This document shows, piece by piece, positions 47,126 through 59,889 of a stretch of 64,000 nucleotides of DNA. Each line of letters begins with the position of its first letter. The stretch's first letter is position 1. The translations under genes were made by a program, and so were the position numbers. Source of the stretch: Gymnothorax reevesii (taxonomy: Eukaryota; Chordata; Actinopteri; Anguilliformes; Muraenidae); contig CM056574.1 of NCBI GenBank assembly GCA_029721435.1, positions 29,807,001 through 29,871,000 of the forward strand. Direction: 5' to 3'. The notes under the pieces were generated by a model. It was not told where the DNA came from, did no database searches, and worked only from the letters and a program-made list of their open reading frames with translations.

Positions 47126-49420
47126 CTCAGTAAACAGGTATTATATGTGCTTACTTTGCTTTTTTCAAAGGATGTGTCGCGGCTTGTGATCGGTCAAACT
47201 TTCATGATGCCAAGAAGATGTCTCTTTCACATAGTCACATACAAAATAACTACATAAATATTTAAATTAAATTAATATTCCTAAAATTATATTAATATTG
47301 TAGAATAATAGAATAATTCAATATTGGTTGAAAGAAATTCATATGGTAGTCAGGTAAGAAAGATATTCTTTTGGAGAAGGGTTTATTCAAAAATGCTTCC
47401 GAAGCTGTATCTTACAAATAAGACCATGAGCATTGCATTTCTACACTGTATACCTGTGAAAGCAATGCACCAGATAAGGAGAAATTCAGCCTCATGGCAA
47501 AAGTCTATTGCTGGCTGTATGGGCTCTGTGCACATCGTGCTGCCTGTATGATGTGAGCACTTATATGAGTGCTGAAAGGCTGCGAGCCACAATACATTAT
47601 AGGCACTACACATCTGATGTAAATCCTGTCTGATAGTGATTTTCACCAACTGCCGCCATTTAGAAAATTCAATGCTGCTATTTTTGATTGTTACAACTGC
47701 ATTTGCATGGAAAAACAGTAGCAAATTCTATAGTGGATCAGGCTTTCCTTCTCTTTACATGCCTCAGAGGCCTTGCCGCTCACAATAAGTTTGCAGAATG
47801 GTCAAAGGATCAAGCATTGTTAATTTTACCCATTTCAGGGATTTCTATGTAACTGAAATATAACCAAACTAAACGTGATCTCTTACGTTTCAATTCAGCT
47901 TTGTATTTTTTTAATATTTATTTTATATCAATTTCTTTTTTTTAATGAAGCTTTCAGTTAACCGAGATTGAACTTCTGGATTTTATCCAGGCCTCGGTTT
48001 CTGAACGTGAGCGTATGTGAGCTTGGTGAGACTGTGAGTTAAGTGCGCTCTGAGCAGGGAAGTCACAGCAGGAATTCTAAACAGACACCCTGCATTACAG
48101 AATTGGTGATGCTTGGCTTACTCTCTCATCTCAGCCAGAGCTCGTGCAATTTCAGCACTTACTGTAGGAGATGTGCTAGAGGCGTTTAATTTCCCATTAC
48201 CGCTTTAGTTCTTCTCCCCTCAGACGGCTCACAGTTGAATATCTTTGAACAAATAAATGTATTTAATTCCTATTTGAAGGAAGGAGGGATAAAATTAAAG
48301 GGAAATAATAGAAAAGCCAGAACATATGAATTGAGGCCACAGAATCTGATTCTATCACATTTTAGGCTCACAGTTGTTTGATGTTCATCTCTCTGTTGCT
48401 TAACCCTGGGAAAGCCTTCCTCAGAAGATTAAGTGTCTTTGAAATCTGAACAACAAGGATTTCAGAGCCAAATTTCTGCAGGGAGCAAAAATTCTTCAGC
48501 CTTGGCTCAACCACTGATCTATATATGATAACTGGATAGCTGATGATGTCATAATTTTGAAGTAACCGTACCACCATATTGGTATGCCCAATTATAATCT
48601 CTCAGAACATTACTCACATTGACACGTTTTAGCCAACGATATAATTAATTGAGAACATATCTTTTCACAGACACGGAAGAGGCGGTATTTTATGTTTCCT
48701 CCTCAAAGCGACCTGACTGTACGAAATATGCCTCAAGCACAGGAGATTCAACTACTGTAGGCAGCAGTTGTATGTGCCTTTAACATTTTCAATGGACAAC
48801 AGCAGCATTTGACAATATTTACGACCAATGAGTGCGTTCCATAGGAAATCTATACGGTTTTTTTCTACATCTCGCCTGAGTGGGGCAGTGGTACAATGAA
48901 ATTGAAGTCCAAAGTCATAGAGAATGAAGAAGACAAGACGTCAATCCTGCTCATATTATCATTATTCTGTGTAGAGGGAATTAAAAACTTCATTAAAAAA
49001 TGCATTAGCTGCAAGTTTGCATCTTGTCAACCGTTGTCTTTCTTTTAGAAACACTGGGTGTGAGATTCAATCGCGCATATGTAAGTCCCAACGGATGTCT
49101 TTTATTAACTTTTCTCTTGCGGTGTCTTCACTCAGAAGCTGTTATGAAACTCTAGGCTAATTTTCCTATGAAGCGAAAGTGGGTTTGCTGAAGAGAACAC
49201 ATTGTAAACTTATCAAGGTTGCTAAATCAGCATTCACATGAGAGGTGAAGCGAGTTGTGCGTTATGGAGATGTACGTATGTAAAACTGCCTCTCATTCAT
49301 TGTTGAATGTGAATGACATTATCTAAGTAGCTCTAACGTTACATCCTCATTAATAACCTGTTTGCTTATTTCCGCATTTCCTTGGAATTGGCCTAAGGGT
49401 CACCGTACTGCAAATTAATA
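47126..49420. other. No gene recognised; octamer motif at 47701
   Basis: Looks single-copy. The 47350-47720 part is free of repeats and ends with ATTTGCAT (47701-47708), the POU/octamer site. No exon seen. Confidence 0.4.
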
Positions 49421-49810
49421 AGCAATTTATAATATCTTTATCAATTGGTTAAGTAGGTTGTGCTATCATGACAATTTTATGACTATGACTTCTGAAGTAC
49501 GCGACTTCAAGACTCGTGAAAGAGCTAAATCCTAGGTCCGCGACTGTCGTCTGCTTCTCTGAAGAGAGCCAATGCCAGTTACCGCGACTGAAAGGCCAAT
49601 ACCAAGGCAATGTGAAAGTAAGCAATTTATGATATTTTTATTAATTAAATAGTCAATATTATGACTGACTTCTGACGTACTCAACGTCAAGACTCATTAA
49701 AGAGCTAAATGCAAGGTCCGCGATTACTTGTGCACCTGCTGAACTCGGCCAATACAGGGTCGGCCAATACAGGATATACTGGCAGGCCGCTTTCACTGTA
49801 GGCGAGCAAT
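49421..49810. repeat. Diverged tandem duplication, period about 199 bp
   Basis: AAGCAATTTATAATATCTTTAT (from 49421) and AAGCAATTTATGATATTTTTAT (from 49620) begin two copies. They share ATTATGAC, GACTTCTG, GACTTCAAGACTC/AACGTCAAGACTC, AAAGAGCTAAAT, AGGTCCGCGA and GGCCAATAC in order. A third partial start, GAGCAATAAATTAC, follows at about 49804. The second copy has an internal duplication of TCGGCCAATACAGG. Confidence 0.8.
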
Positions 49811-50628
49811 AAATTACTTAACCAATTAATGATAAGCAGTATAATCACTGAAATTCATTTCTGTGGATCAGTCTGTACAACAGCCAGTGCATTGTCTTGC
49901 CACAACCCCCAAAAAATGCCGCTCAGCATTGCAAGGCTGCACATCAGCGCTTCTCTGTCATAGAATGCTACACTGTATATAACAGTTTCTTACTACCAGG
50001 CATAGTAAAATGGCCGCTCGACCACTTCCGCTTGCTTTGACCTCTCAACGCAGTTCTCTATCATGTCAGCAATCCAGTAATTCTATATACATCAGTGGGC
50101 TCGACCAGTTTATGAAGGTTTAAGTTGCCCAAGATGAAATGCTGAGACTCCTTTGTTGCCACAGAAACTGGTTGTCAACTGAAGTGAAGTACAGCTTCTG
50201 AGTTGCCGGGTTATTATTTAAATTTTAACTCAGGGGCCACATCACAGGGTATACTTCACCGACCGTAGTAAGTAGTAAGTAGTAAGACACCCCCCCCTTT
50301 TTTTTTCTTTACACCATTCTGAATTTTCATGGCTTGAGTTCAAGACGGAGTAGTAAACCATTTGTTTCACTTGATTGTGGAGGCACTTTATTGTATTACT
50401 TTAATATGTGGACTGTAGGCCATTGAACTCCACCAAAGTCAATGTCATGTTCATGGATTCCCTTTGCCATAATGAATATTTCATGGCATCATCTCTCTGG
50501 AAGTATCATGTGAAAAAAGGGTGGATTGGTCATAAAAGATACATATGGCCAGCAACACAGACTTATGTATTAAGTCCCATTCAAATGATGCTGAACTGCT
50601 ATTATGTCAACAAATTTATCCCAAGGAA
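49811..50628. other. No gene; GTAGTAA microrepeat and homopolymers
   Basis: TAGTAAG is repeated three times at about 50267-50287 and followed by C and T runs (50288-50307). At about 50007-50035 AAAATGGCCGC and CCACTTCCGC resemble YY1 and ETS sites. No exon found. Confidence 0.4.
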
Positions 50629-50945
50629 AACATGTCGCGATCAGAGGAAAAGTTATTTCAATGCAAGGAAAACATGCCTCGATCAGAGGAAAACTTGTTT
50701 CAATCCAAGGAAAACATGTTTCGATCAGAGGAAAACTTCTCTAAATCGGAGGAAAACATCTCAATCAGAGGAGGACACATCTCAATCCGAGGAAAACTTG
50801 TTTCGATCGGAGAAAAATATGTTTCGATCCAAGAAAAACATATTTGATCCGAGGAAAACTTGTTTCAATCAGAGCGAAACTTATTTCAATCAGAGGAAAG
50901 CATGTTTCGATCAGAGGAAAACTTGATTTGATGAGAGGAAAACTT
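50629..50945 (+). repeat. 21-bp minisatellite, about 15 units
   Basis: Unit consensus ACTTGTTTCGATCAGAGGAA plus A, with an alternative ACATGTTTCGATCAGAGGAA form; most units are exactly 21 bases. Because 21 is a multiple of three, the frames stay open and give heptads such as KTCFDQR in one frame and ENLFRSE in another (open frame 50408-50926). The upstream 75 codons of that frame show no domain. I read the coding capacity as an accident of the period, not as a gene. Confidence 0.85.
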
Positions 50946-50984
50946 CTATTTAATGGCTAGTTAGCTAGCTAGCCACAATTATCT

Positions 50985-51150
50985 TCATGGGCACCGCCAT
51001 GTTTGTTTACGCAAGTCTAACCTGGAACCGGAAGTTGCCTTCAGACCTGTGGGCAATATTTTTTTCTGTACCGTTGCCTCTGTTCTCCTCACGTGACTTG
51101 CATCCCATAGTGCGCGTCAAATTGCGTCATGATTACGCTGACAAAATAAG
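50985..51150 (+). promoter_or_regulatory. Candidate TATA-less promoter cluster
   Basis: Within 165 bases lie ACCGCCATGTTTG (about 50993; YY1-like), ACCGGAAGTTG (about 51027; ETS/GABP-like), TCACGTGAC (about 51092; E-box/CLEAR-like) and GCGTCATGATTACG (about 51123; CRE-like). This combination is usual at TATA-less housekeeping promoters in vertebrates. No convincing first exon or donor follows, and the segment is flanked on both sides by GCTAGCTA repeats, so a transposable origin is also possible. Confidence 0.3.
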
Positions 51151-51174
51151 ACTACAGTTTGCGTACACTGTCTT

Positions 51175-51345
51175 ACTAGCTAGCAAGCTAGAGTGATATC
51201 GACCTGTTTAATGTTATAGCTAGCGCGCCTGTGTATTTAGCTACATAGCCAACTGGCTAGCGAGCTAAAAAGGCTGCAGTTTGCTTACAATGGAATACTC
51301 GCGAGCAAGCTATTTGGCTACCTAGCTAACTACAGTCAAGCTATT
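51175..51345. repeat. GCTAGC-rich low-complexity stretch
   Basis: Many AGCTA/CTAGC words, for example CTAGCTAGCAAGCTAG at about 51176; similar text (GGCTAGTTAGCTAGCTAGCC) sits at about 50955 on the other side of the promoter-like segment. Confidence 0.6.
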
Positions 51346-51555
51346 ACCAGTTTGGAAAACGACAGTCAAACTATCACCCCTAAAAATTTGATGCGTAAAT
51401 ACAGCAGATAGTGCAGTAGTTAAGACACGTGATACAATTGCTGCCAAAAATTGGCTTGTATAAAGAAATGACACGCCATATTCACCGAAAGAATGTGTGT
51501 ATTTTGTTCAGAAAAAAAATCGGAAACAACTTCCATAATTTGGTTTGAATATAAT

Positions 51556-52345
51556 TTCTATTTATTTACAACCCCAGTTCTGAAATAGATGGGACAAAGT
51601 GTAAACTGTGAATAAAATCTAAATGCAATGACTTTCAGATCACGAGCCAATATGATTTATAATAGACCATAGATAGCATTTCAAATGTTGAAACTGAGAC
51701 ATTTTACATTTTTATCCACAAAATTGGCTCATTTCAAATATGATGGCTGCTACAGGTCTGAAAAACGTTGGGACAGGAGCCTGTTGACCATGATGTAACA
51801 TCCCCTCTTCTTTTTGGCACAAAGTGGAGGCATCTGGGCAATGAGGAGACAAGTTTCTTGAGTTTAACCATTGGAATTTGATCCTATTCTTGTTTAATAA
51901 GCTGCTGGAGAGTTTTGGGTCTCCTTTGACGGACTTTTCATTTAATTATGCGCCAAATGTTTTCAATCGGTGAGAGTTCAGGACTGCAGGCAGCCCAGTT
52001 CAGCACACAGACTCTTTTACTACGAAGCCATGCTGTTATAAAAGCTGCAAAATGTGATTTTACATTGTCCTGCTGAAATACACAAGGCCTTTCCTGGAAT
52101 AGATGTCATTTGGAGGGGAACATACTGTATGTAGCTCTAAAACCTTTATATACCTTTTAGCATTCATGATGCTTTTTAAAACATGCAACTGTCCCACACC
52201 ATATACACTAATGCATCCCCATACCATCAGAGATGCTGGCTTTTGAACTGAACACTGATAACAGGAGGGGTGGTCTTTCTCCTCTTTAGCCCAGAAGATA
52301 TGACGCCCCTGATCTCCAACAAGAATGTGAAATTTGGACTCATCT
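51556..52345 (-). pseudogene. Tc1-like element fragment with decayed transposase
   Basis: The left terminal repeat (ACAACCCCAGTTCTGAAATA...) is followed by the carboxy-terminal half of a transposase on the minus strand. Recognisable blocks in order from 52345 down are a D/E motif-preceding [32 protein letters not shown], and HGFVVKES, separated by stops and frameshifts. The Asp and Glu motifs are damaged and the other half of the element is missing beyond 52345. Same broad family as the element at 32927. Confidence 0.75.
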
Positions 52346-54277
52346 GACGACAGTGCGGAATGAAAAGCACCCAGTTAGAAGTAAGAGGTGCCCAGTCATA
52401 AGTCAGCAAGTGTACAGTCAGGAGTGAGCAAGTGCACTGTCAGGAATGGAAAAGTTGTTCTGGGTGAGGTTGGGAAAATTTGCACTGCTTTGACCCAGAC
52501 CTGCAGCGGAGCGGCTACAGCAAAAGTAATGTTAAATGGGAAAGCTGAATTTTAAAACTACTGCGACTGAAATATTATTCTGTCTCCAGCTCCCAAATTT
52601 TATTATTTTTTTTTTTATGAGACTTTTATTCTAACAGGAAAACCCATTTAGACCTCGGCCTCATTTGCAATGGTGGCCTGTCTACACAATCACATCTTCA
52701 TGATAATGTGAACAAAATACAATCTTATAAAAAATAAATTGAACATACAGCAATACATCTAAACATCACTGGCTGGCGAGGGTAAAATTGCAGCCAATCC
52801 AATCCGTATTGCTTCAGTTCCCGACAGTGTATGTGATGCTGATATTCTATTTTTCTCTTGCAGTTTTTTAAGATAGCAGTTTATGTTCTACTTGTCCCTT
52901 TCAATTTCAAAGAGGAATATTCCATGAAATTGAAACTTGTGAACTCATGAACTTACAGGCCATTCTTAGATCATTTCCACCTTTCTTCTTTTTTTATCCT
53001 CGCTTTCTTCATTTCCGTTATTATTGAAACAGGTGGCCTGAAATGTGTGAGCCTCCATTCCTCCATTAACCTCTATAATGTAATAAAAGTCTTGTGCAAC
53101 TTGGAGCAATGGTGTGCTTTACCTCAGCTCTCAACTTAAATTTCTATACAAAATTTACTTTCTGATACTCAAATTTAAAAACACCTGTGTTTACTCTAAC
53201 ATGATCAGATACAGTGAAAATAAATATAAATATATTTATGTACGTCCTCTAGAAACTCAACCTACAGTAAATCCATTAAACACTGAGTCTTATCTGGGCC
53301 AACAGACAGCATACATGGTATTCAGCCACGAAGCTGCAGCAAGCTTCCCCGCAGAACTGCTGTGCAAATGTGCACTGTTCGTGCTTTTTCATAGAACATC
53401 TGTAAATGCAAAAAAAATAAGAAAAAAGAAAAAAGGAATAATACATTATTTCCATATGAAGACCACAACGGAAAACGATCAGAGTCCAAATTTTGCATTT
53501 TTGTATATTCTATATATGATATATACTGTATTATTAAAATCTTTATAATAATATATAATAATATGATACGTGATTATAATAATTTATATAGTGCATATTT
53601 TTCCGGTGCTTAGTTTCTAAGACCGTTTTTAATTTTTGATTCATCATTTCTCCACAACGTGAAAATGCGAGTGATCATTTTTCTATTGTGGTCTTCATCT
53701 ACAGTATATGTATAAAGATCATATCCATATCTTTCCTCAAGTAAACCTGCGGGGGCCTTCAGAGACACCCAAAGAAGCCGGAATTTGCAGCCACTCCTCG
53801 CCTGTCTTGTGAGAGACAGATGAGAGATGAGGAGGGAGAGCTGAATGCCCACCTGTGCACACCTGAGAGATGTGAGAGACGGGCCCTGTTGGCCTGACAG
53901 CTAACTCAATAAGCGCTGACTCAATAGCAGTGTAAACTTTGCTCTTTTTACTGTCCTCACCAGAGAGAAGAATACAACCTGAAAAACCTGCTGATGATAC
54001 TGTGCTTTCAGTCAACAAATATCCCAAGACAAAATTAACCATTCATCCAAAAGAGCTACTGTGAAATTTTTATACCGAATGTAATACATCTTGAAGAGGA
54101 AAAATAGTTTTCACCCTGATTTTTGTATTGGTATTCAGCAGAGAACCAATTTCCCTGAGTTAAGAATTGCTGAAGAGAAAATGATAAAAAATGAATGATG
54201 CACTTTCAAAGAATTTCTTTCAAAGCATGTAACTGATTGAAACCGGAGCTTCTCTTCTTGAAAATAATCTGAACTAG

Positions 54278-54311
<34 letters not shown>

Positions 54312-57300
54312 TTCACAATACTTGCTGAAATGATTCCTGAATGACTAAACATATCACTTTCATTTTACAAACTGAAACGTTCAATTTGTGTGATTGAGGG
54401 GACTGTCATGATTACGCCACAGAAGAATCCTCCCTTGAGATATGGTGTGGCATTGCAGCTTACAGCAAAGGACTAAACCTTTACATATATTTTTTTTTAG
54501 AAATTTTAAAATCCACTCCACCACACTGAGCTAACAAGAAATATTAATGAAAATTAAAGTCAAATTAAATGATCAACAGTTTATATCCTTATTGATTTTA
54601 GTTTTGCTTAACTTAGCAACATTGGTAATAACTGGCTGTAAGGAATTCTTTCGAGTAAATATGCACTCCACAACCTGGTCTCAGCTCTTTTGGTACCCAT
54701 TTGAACAAGGTTTGAAATGGTTTTAAACCCCCCCCCCCCCCCCCTTTTTTTTAAAACAAATTATTTTTCTTTTTTACTAAAGAACATAACCAGATAATCT
54801 CTCAATAATCTACAAATGTGTTGTAACCACAACAAAAACCTACATGACACTGCTATAAACTATACACACATCATGAGAAATACATATAAAATGAATAATG
54901 TGATTTTGGAATGTGTTTCTTGGTCAATCTCTCTCCAGAACCAGGGCCCTGACCCCCGACAGAGGAAGGCAAGCCATGCTGTTTGACATAAGCTATTACT
55001 TTGGATGAACATTTTAGTTGCAAACTTTTAATGTAATGTCTTTGTGTTCAAAGGCTATGTAATCACACTTTGTAGCTGACTGGCCTATGAGGATAAAAGA
55101 GGAGGAGTCCGAAAAATGACAGTTACCTTCTTGAAATGGTTTATTTATGGTCGCATTCATACCTGAATCAACTGAAATCATTGGGACAAATGGCATTCTG
55201 ACCTAATGAGAAAGCAGGACATGACTCTCAACAATCAGGAATGTCCTCAATTTTGGGATGTGTGCTGACCCAACATACGATGTACATTGACCTGCTTTGT
55301 GACAAACCACATCCAATTCCTGTAATGTGTGGGGGGACCTGTCACTGTGACCAGACCTGTCACTCTTTTCAAGACCTGTGAAGCCCTTTTTGTGGATTTT
55401 TGCCTGTGTTGGAGCATTTTCCTGTCCCAGGATATCGCAACATAGAAACCCCAACTCAGTTATCACGGGACTGTAACTATCTCATTTTTTTTATTTCAAT
55501 CTTGGTCAGTCTTTGTTTTATTAAATCAGTTCAAGTTTTAAAATTTTGTCTGTCATACCTTGCTGTCTGATATGTCATAACAAATTGGGACCATAACATC
55601 CAGTTTACAATGCAAAAGCATAGTTCACAAGCATGGGGGCAGGCTTGCAGACTTGCGCCTATGGCTGATATACATGGGAAAATTATGTTTTCTCAAGGTC
55701 AGGGGCGTAGGAAGCAAATTCATATTGGTCCGGCAGACGACCCTGTTCCATCATTAGAAAATATTTTGAAACTGAGGGTTGATTTGGTTAGCTATGGTAG
55801 CATCTAGATTCATCTTTAGCCTAAACAGTTTCAACTTTTGGGTGGTGTTTCTAGTCACGACACAACAGCAGATTAGTTTAGGTCTGTGGTCTATAGTATG
55901 AACTTTCCAGTATTAGCAGTTTGAAGCATTTCATCCGTGAACTTGATAGAGACCTTTCAGACAGTGTTCTAGCAATGAATTGGAGGCTTATAGAATACCT
56001 CATAAATTGAGATGTATAAAAGAAGGTGAAGCCCAGAGTAATGGTGTCAGGGTTATCCACCCATAGAAACTGACTGTCAGTTTCCTTGTGTTCTTTTTGT
56101 CCCTTTCTTTTTTACATTCACTGATTTATCTGATTTATTTCATCCCATATAATGCAATTAGGTCACCTATCTAAGAAAAAAAACACTGACACAAGATTAT
56201 CAAGAACAGGTTAGATTTACTTTAATTTTCAATGCCAAAAAATTACTGATAATATAGTCATGTCAACCATGTAAACAAAAAAGTCAGATTAGAGAAATCA
56301 GAGAAATTAGAGAAATACACAGTTCAGGATGAACTCTATAAAATGTGTTTGCAAAAGTTAGTTTTTAACCTAATTAATGAACAGACAGGATTTTGTGACC
56401 TTTCTTAGAAGCTCTTAGAATGCACTGCCCCATCTCACTCGCGCCCTCCATCAAGCTTGGGGTCGCGTAAAAAAAAAAAAATATTTCGGACACGTGACCT
56501 AAAAAGCACGGCGCGCCTCCAAAGCATTCGACTTTCTATGCGCACCCGTGGTGGCCAACAATTTGAAAAGATCTGAGCAGCATACGCCGATCACAGATGC
56601 CAGTCGGCGTTTGGTGGAGGATTTGTCATTAAAAAAATCTATTAAAAATTGAAATTAAAAAATTTAAATGGAGCTTTTCATACAGCGCATCCAATTTGCA
56701 AATATGGGAATAATGATAGTTTGCACTGCTTAAGGCTGGTAAATAATCCATTGCATTCCAATTAAAATAACATTGTACTCTGTGAGTGTCTGTTGCAATG
56801 TGGGAATGGCAGTTTAGCCATTTTGGGTGATCCTTGAGAGACTGACAGCCCTTCAAGCATAGTCCTTATCTCAGAGCCAAAACTGTCTAAATAAATGAGA
56901 GTAGACCATTGCTATTGACATTAAACAGGCGCGGGCGGTCACGAACCAAAGCCCTGTAATGCTAAAATCGCGCGTAAATTAAGAGCGTGTAATAAATAAG
57001 AATGTTTTTTGCATTGGATCATAATTTATGAGCGTGTGCAGTAGCATTAGCATTGTTGACCAATGGTTATGACACTCTCGTGGCGATAGTGCACTAAACT
57101 GATACATGATAAGCAGCCGGGATCGGCGACACCGTCCTTGACATGAGGGAAAGAGAGGAGGGGGAGGGGCGTATGCAGCAAAATATTCGTCCTGTGATCG
57201 CCGGGTCTGCCGGGCCGGTTCCTACACCCATGAGGGTAACTGAATTTGAGGCTTAATATCACTGGCAACAAACCTAATTTGGGGGAGCATTCCTGTTGCT

Positions 57301-58176
57301 TCTTTAATCTTGAGAGACCCACATGTTCACTCACAGCTTTATCCCGTTCCTGCTCCCAAGGGAAACCAAGCTTTGTAATTCCTGCAAAAAGGCATCGTGC
57401 CTTTTATCAGTAAATAATGAGTCTTATCAGAAGTTGTCCTGTATTAAGTCATTAATTTGTGCTGTGGAGTAATTACACAATTGTAATGACTTACTCTGCA
57501 TGACTCCTGACAGATCACAGCAGCACAATGAGGGATCTGGCTGAGAGAAGCTTTCCCGGGGGCATTATGTCACCCTGCAAACTTCCCCCTCATTTAATCC
57601 TATCAGTCGAATCCACTCTCGTTTAGCTGAGTCAAAGAAAATAAGCCTGTCACAACTTTGGAGTGAATTCCTTGTGTGTCTCTCCTGCAATTCAGCAATT
57701 TGCATATTTATTAGGTGTATATGTCTTGTGATTGGTTTACATCTTTAGCATCTCCCTCGCCCGGCTGAATCTCATTAAACGGTTGTCTCCAAATGACCGT
57801 TCGACGGGTATTTAAGCCCTCTTCTTGATGTGAAAGTTGCCGGATTGTGAAGTCTCATTTGTACTAAAGATCACAGTTTATGTCTGTTTGTTCAGTGCTG
57901 GCGAAGTCTGTACTACACCTGGCTGCATCCCGGAAGCCACTGGTCAGTGACTGTCAGCCAAGCCTTGCCTGTTACATCTCAGCTGAACTGTCTATCATGG
58001 GGTCGTCACACATACATTAGCCTCCAAAGCGGAGGATTACCATAGCCCAGACTACGTAGAAGTATGTTAAAGTATGTTCAACTAGGTTAAAGTAACTTAA
58101 AGTATGGGAAAAAACGTAGCAGGTCTTAGTTGGCCGTAGATTTGTGCCAAATTTGTTTTGGCTACGGCAGGCTATG
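52346..58176. other. No gene; homopolymers, possible non-coding conserved DNA
   Basis: Contains poly-A plus TA repeat (54280-54312) and a C run (54728-54744). The part 57420-57850 has low repeat content, TAATTA cores and an octamer ATTTGCAT (57698-57705), so it is the best place in the window to look for a conserved enhancer. Sequence at 58000-58176 is rich in CTATG/TACG words and is resumed at 62179-62425, so both flank an insertion and may belong to an older repeat. Open frames here are short and unrecognised. Confidence 0.35.
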
Positions 58177-58950
58177 GGGTCATTCCATGTCAATTCAACA
58201 AATTTCAAAAAATTTCCCCACCTGACCATCTAAAATTTATTTTTAAAAATTCTCACACCAAGGCCAGGTACTTAATACGATATGTGCAACGTTTCAGTTA
58301 AATTTCTTCTTTAGTTTAAACAAAAAAAATTAATAAAGATGCCAACGTTTTGCCGATTTTTGCACTCCTTTTTGCAATGTCAAATAAAAGTGGATTTTTC
58401 AGAGGCAATATCTCTAATTATATCAATGCCATGGGCTCAAAAATTTCCACAGTGTAGCATCTATGCCCAGTATACTTGTGAAACACATTTCAATGGCAAA
58501 TATGTCTTTATTAGGGAGCTGAAGCTGTTTGAAATTGCTAATTTATTTGACGAAGTTGTCAGTGACACCAACTTTGATGGCTAATTATGACCAAAGTTAT
58601 GCAGGTAGAGAGCTGATTTTTTTCTGGGCAAGCTCTCCTCATATAGGGGTCTATTCTCACATTAGCACCTAAGTCCTTTTTTACTTGATTCGAGTCAAGC
58701 GCTTTTGAGTAACGTGTATTCTCCCCTACTCGCTTCGATCACGCCCACAGCGCTTAACTTCAGAATGTAGGCGGCCTTATGAAAGAGGTGTGAATAATCC
58801 AAAAGAGAGGCAGACTCTGTACAAAGTTCATTGATATGATATGATTTTCCTGATATGGCTATCAGGAAAACAAGGAACAAGGATTTTCTGATTAACCATG
58901 AAAATGAAGTTGTGGTCCATGTAAAACGCAAACCAGACTTTAAATTTGAA

Positions 58951-59104
58951 TATCGCGGGCCTGCTGATAAAACCTTGTATCTCCAAACTGATAAGAAAGA
59001 AAACTTGTATGTCCACTATTCTTACATGCAGAATTAAAAATTTTTTTTATTTTAAATTATATTTATCAATTTATATTATTTTATTGTTATTTTTAAATTA
59101 TATA

Positions 59105-59151
<47 letters not shown>

Positions 59152-59246
59152 TATATATATTTATATATATATATATATTTTTTTTTTCTTTTCTGTGAAG
59201 TTTATTGTTTTGAAGATACAGGGTTTTATCAGCAGGCCGACGATAT
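58951..59246. repeat. Small fold-back with TA core inside the Harbinger element
   Basis: TATCGCGGGCCTGCTGATAAA at 58951 is mirrored near 59215-59246 (complement TATCGTCGGCCTGCTGATAAA), and CTTGTATCTCC pairs with its inverse. The middle is an AT microsatellite (59099-59180). Confidence 0.6.
59099..59180. repeat. (TA)n microsatellite
   Basis: Interrupted TA tract of about 80 bases forming the loop of the small fold-back. Confidence 0.95.
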
Positions 59247-59889
59247 GCCGCTGTAATAGTAGGCCTATGTATGTCTGTGCCAATTACAAGAAGTAATGCA
59301 GGCATCTCTTTTTTATTTCTTATTCTAGCCACCATGGCATTAAAGCTATGCAAACAAAAAAATTGCTACGATAATGAAATAATAAATAAAGAATTTAGCG
59401 CTTATCAACTAGCGTAATCAGAGCATTGAAAATGTGCCCCTCCTACACTAGCCTGTATGTTCCGTGGAAGACAGGGTAGAAGACAATAGAACATTTTAGT
59501 TGCTCAAAAATAACGAACAGAGACAGTTTATATGATCTCATTTAGAAATTGCGCGCTTGAAATTTCAAAATACTCCGATGTCATGTTGGCAACTACAGGA
59601 CAAGGCAACCCTTTAACAAACAGAGGGTTCTTACAGAGGAAAAATCTGTGGGGCACTGTAAGAGCCAGGCTCTCTGCACACCGGAGAAGTGTGCACGCAA
59701 CAGGTGGTGAGCAACCATCATCCCTGTGCATTTCACTGCACCGGATGAGGAGGTGGCATCCACTCTTTCTGCAGTGGAAGTGCGTGGAGAAGAACTTGGA
59801 GTGGATATCGATGAAAGAGGGTTATGTAAAATAGTCATTTTATACTCAAAGTGTCACTGCGATAGATACTGGAAACAAGCTTAATATGG

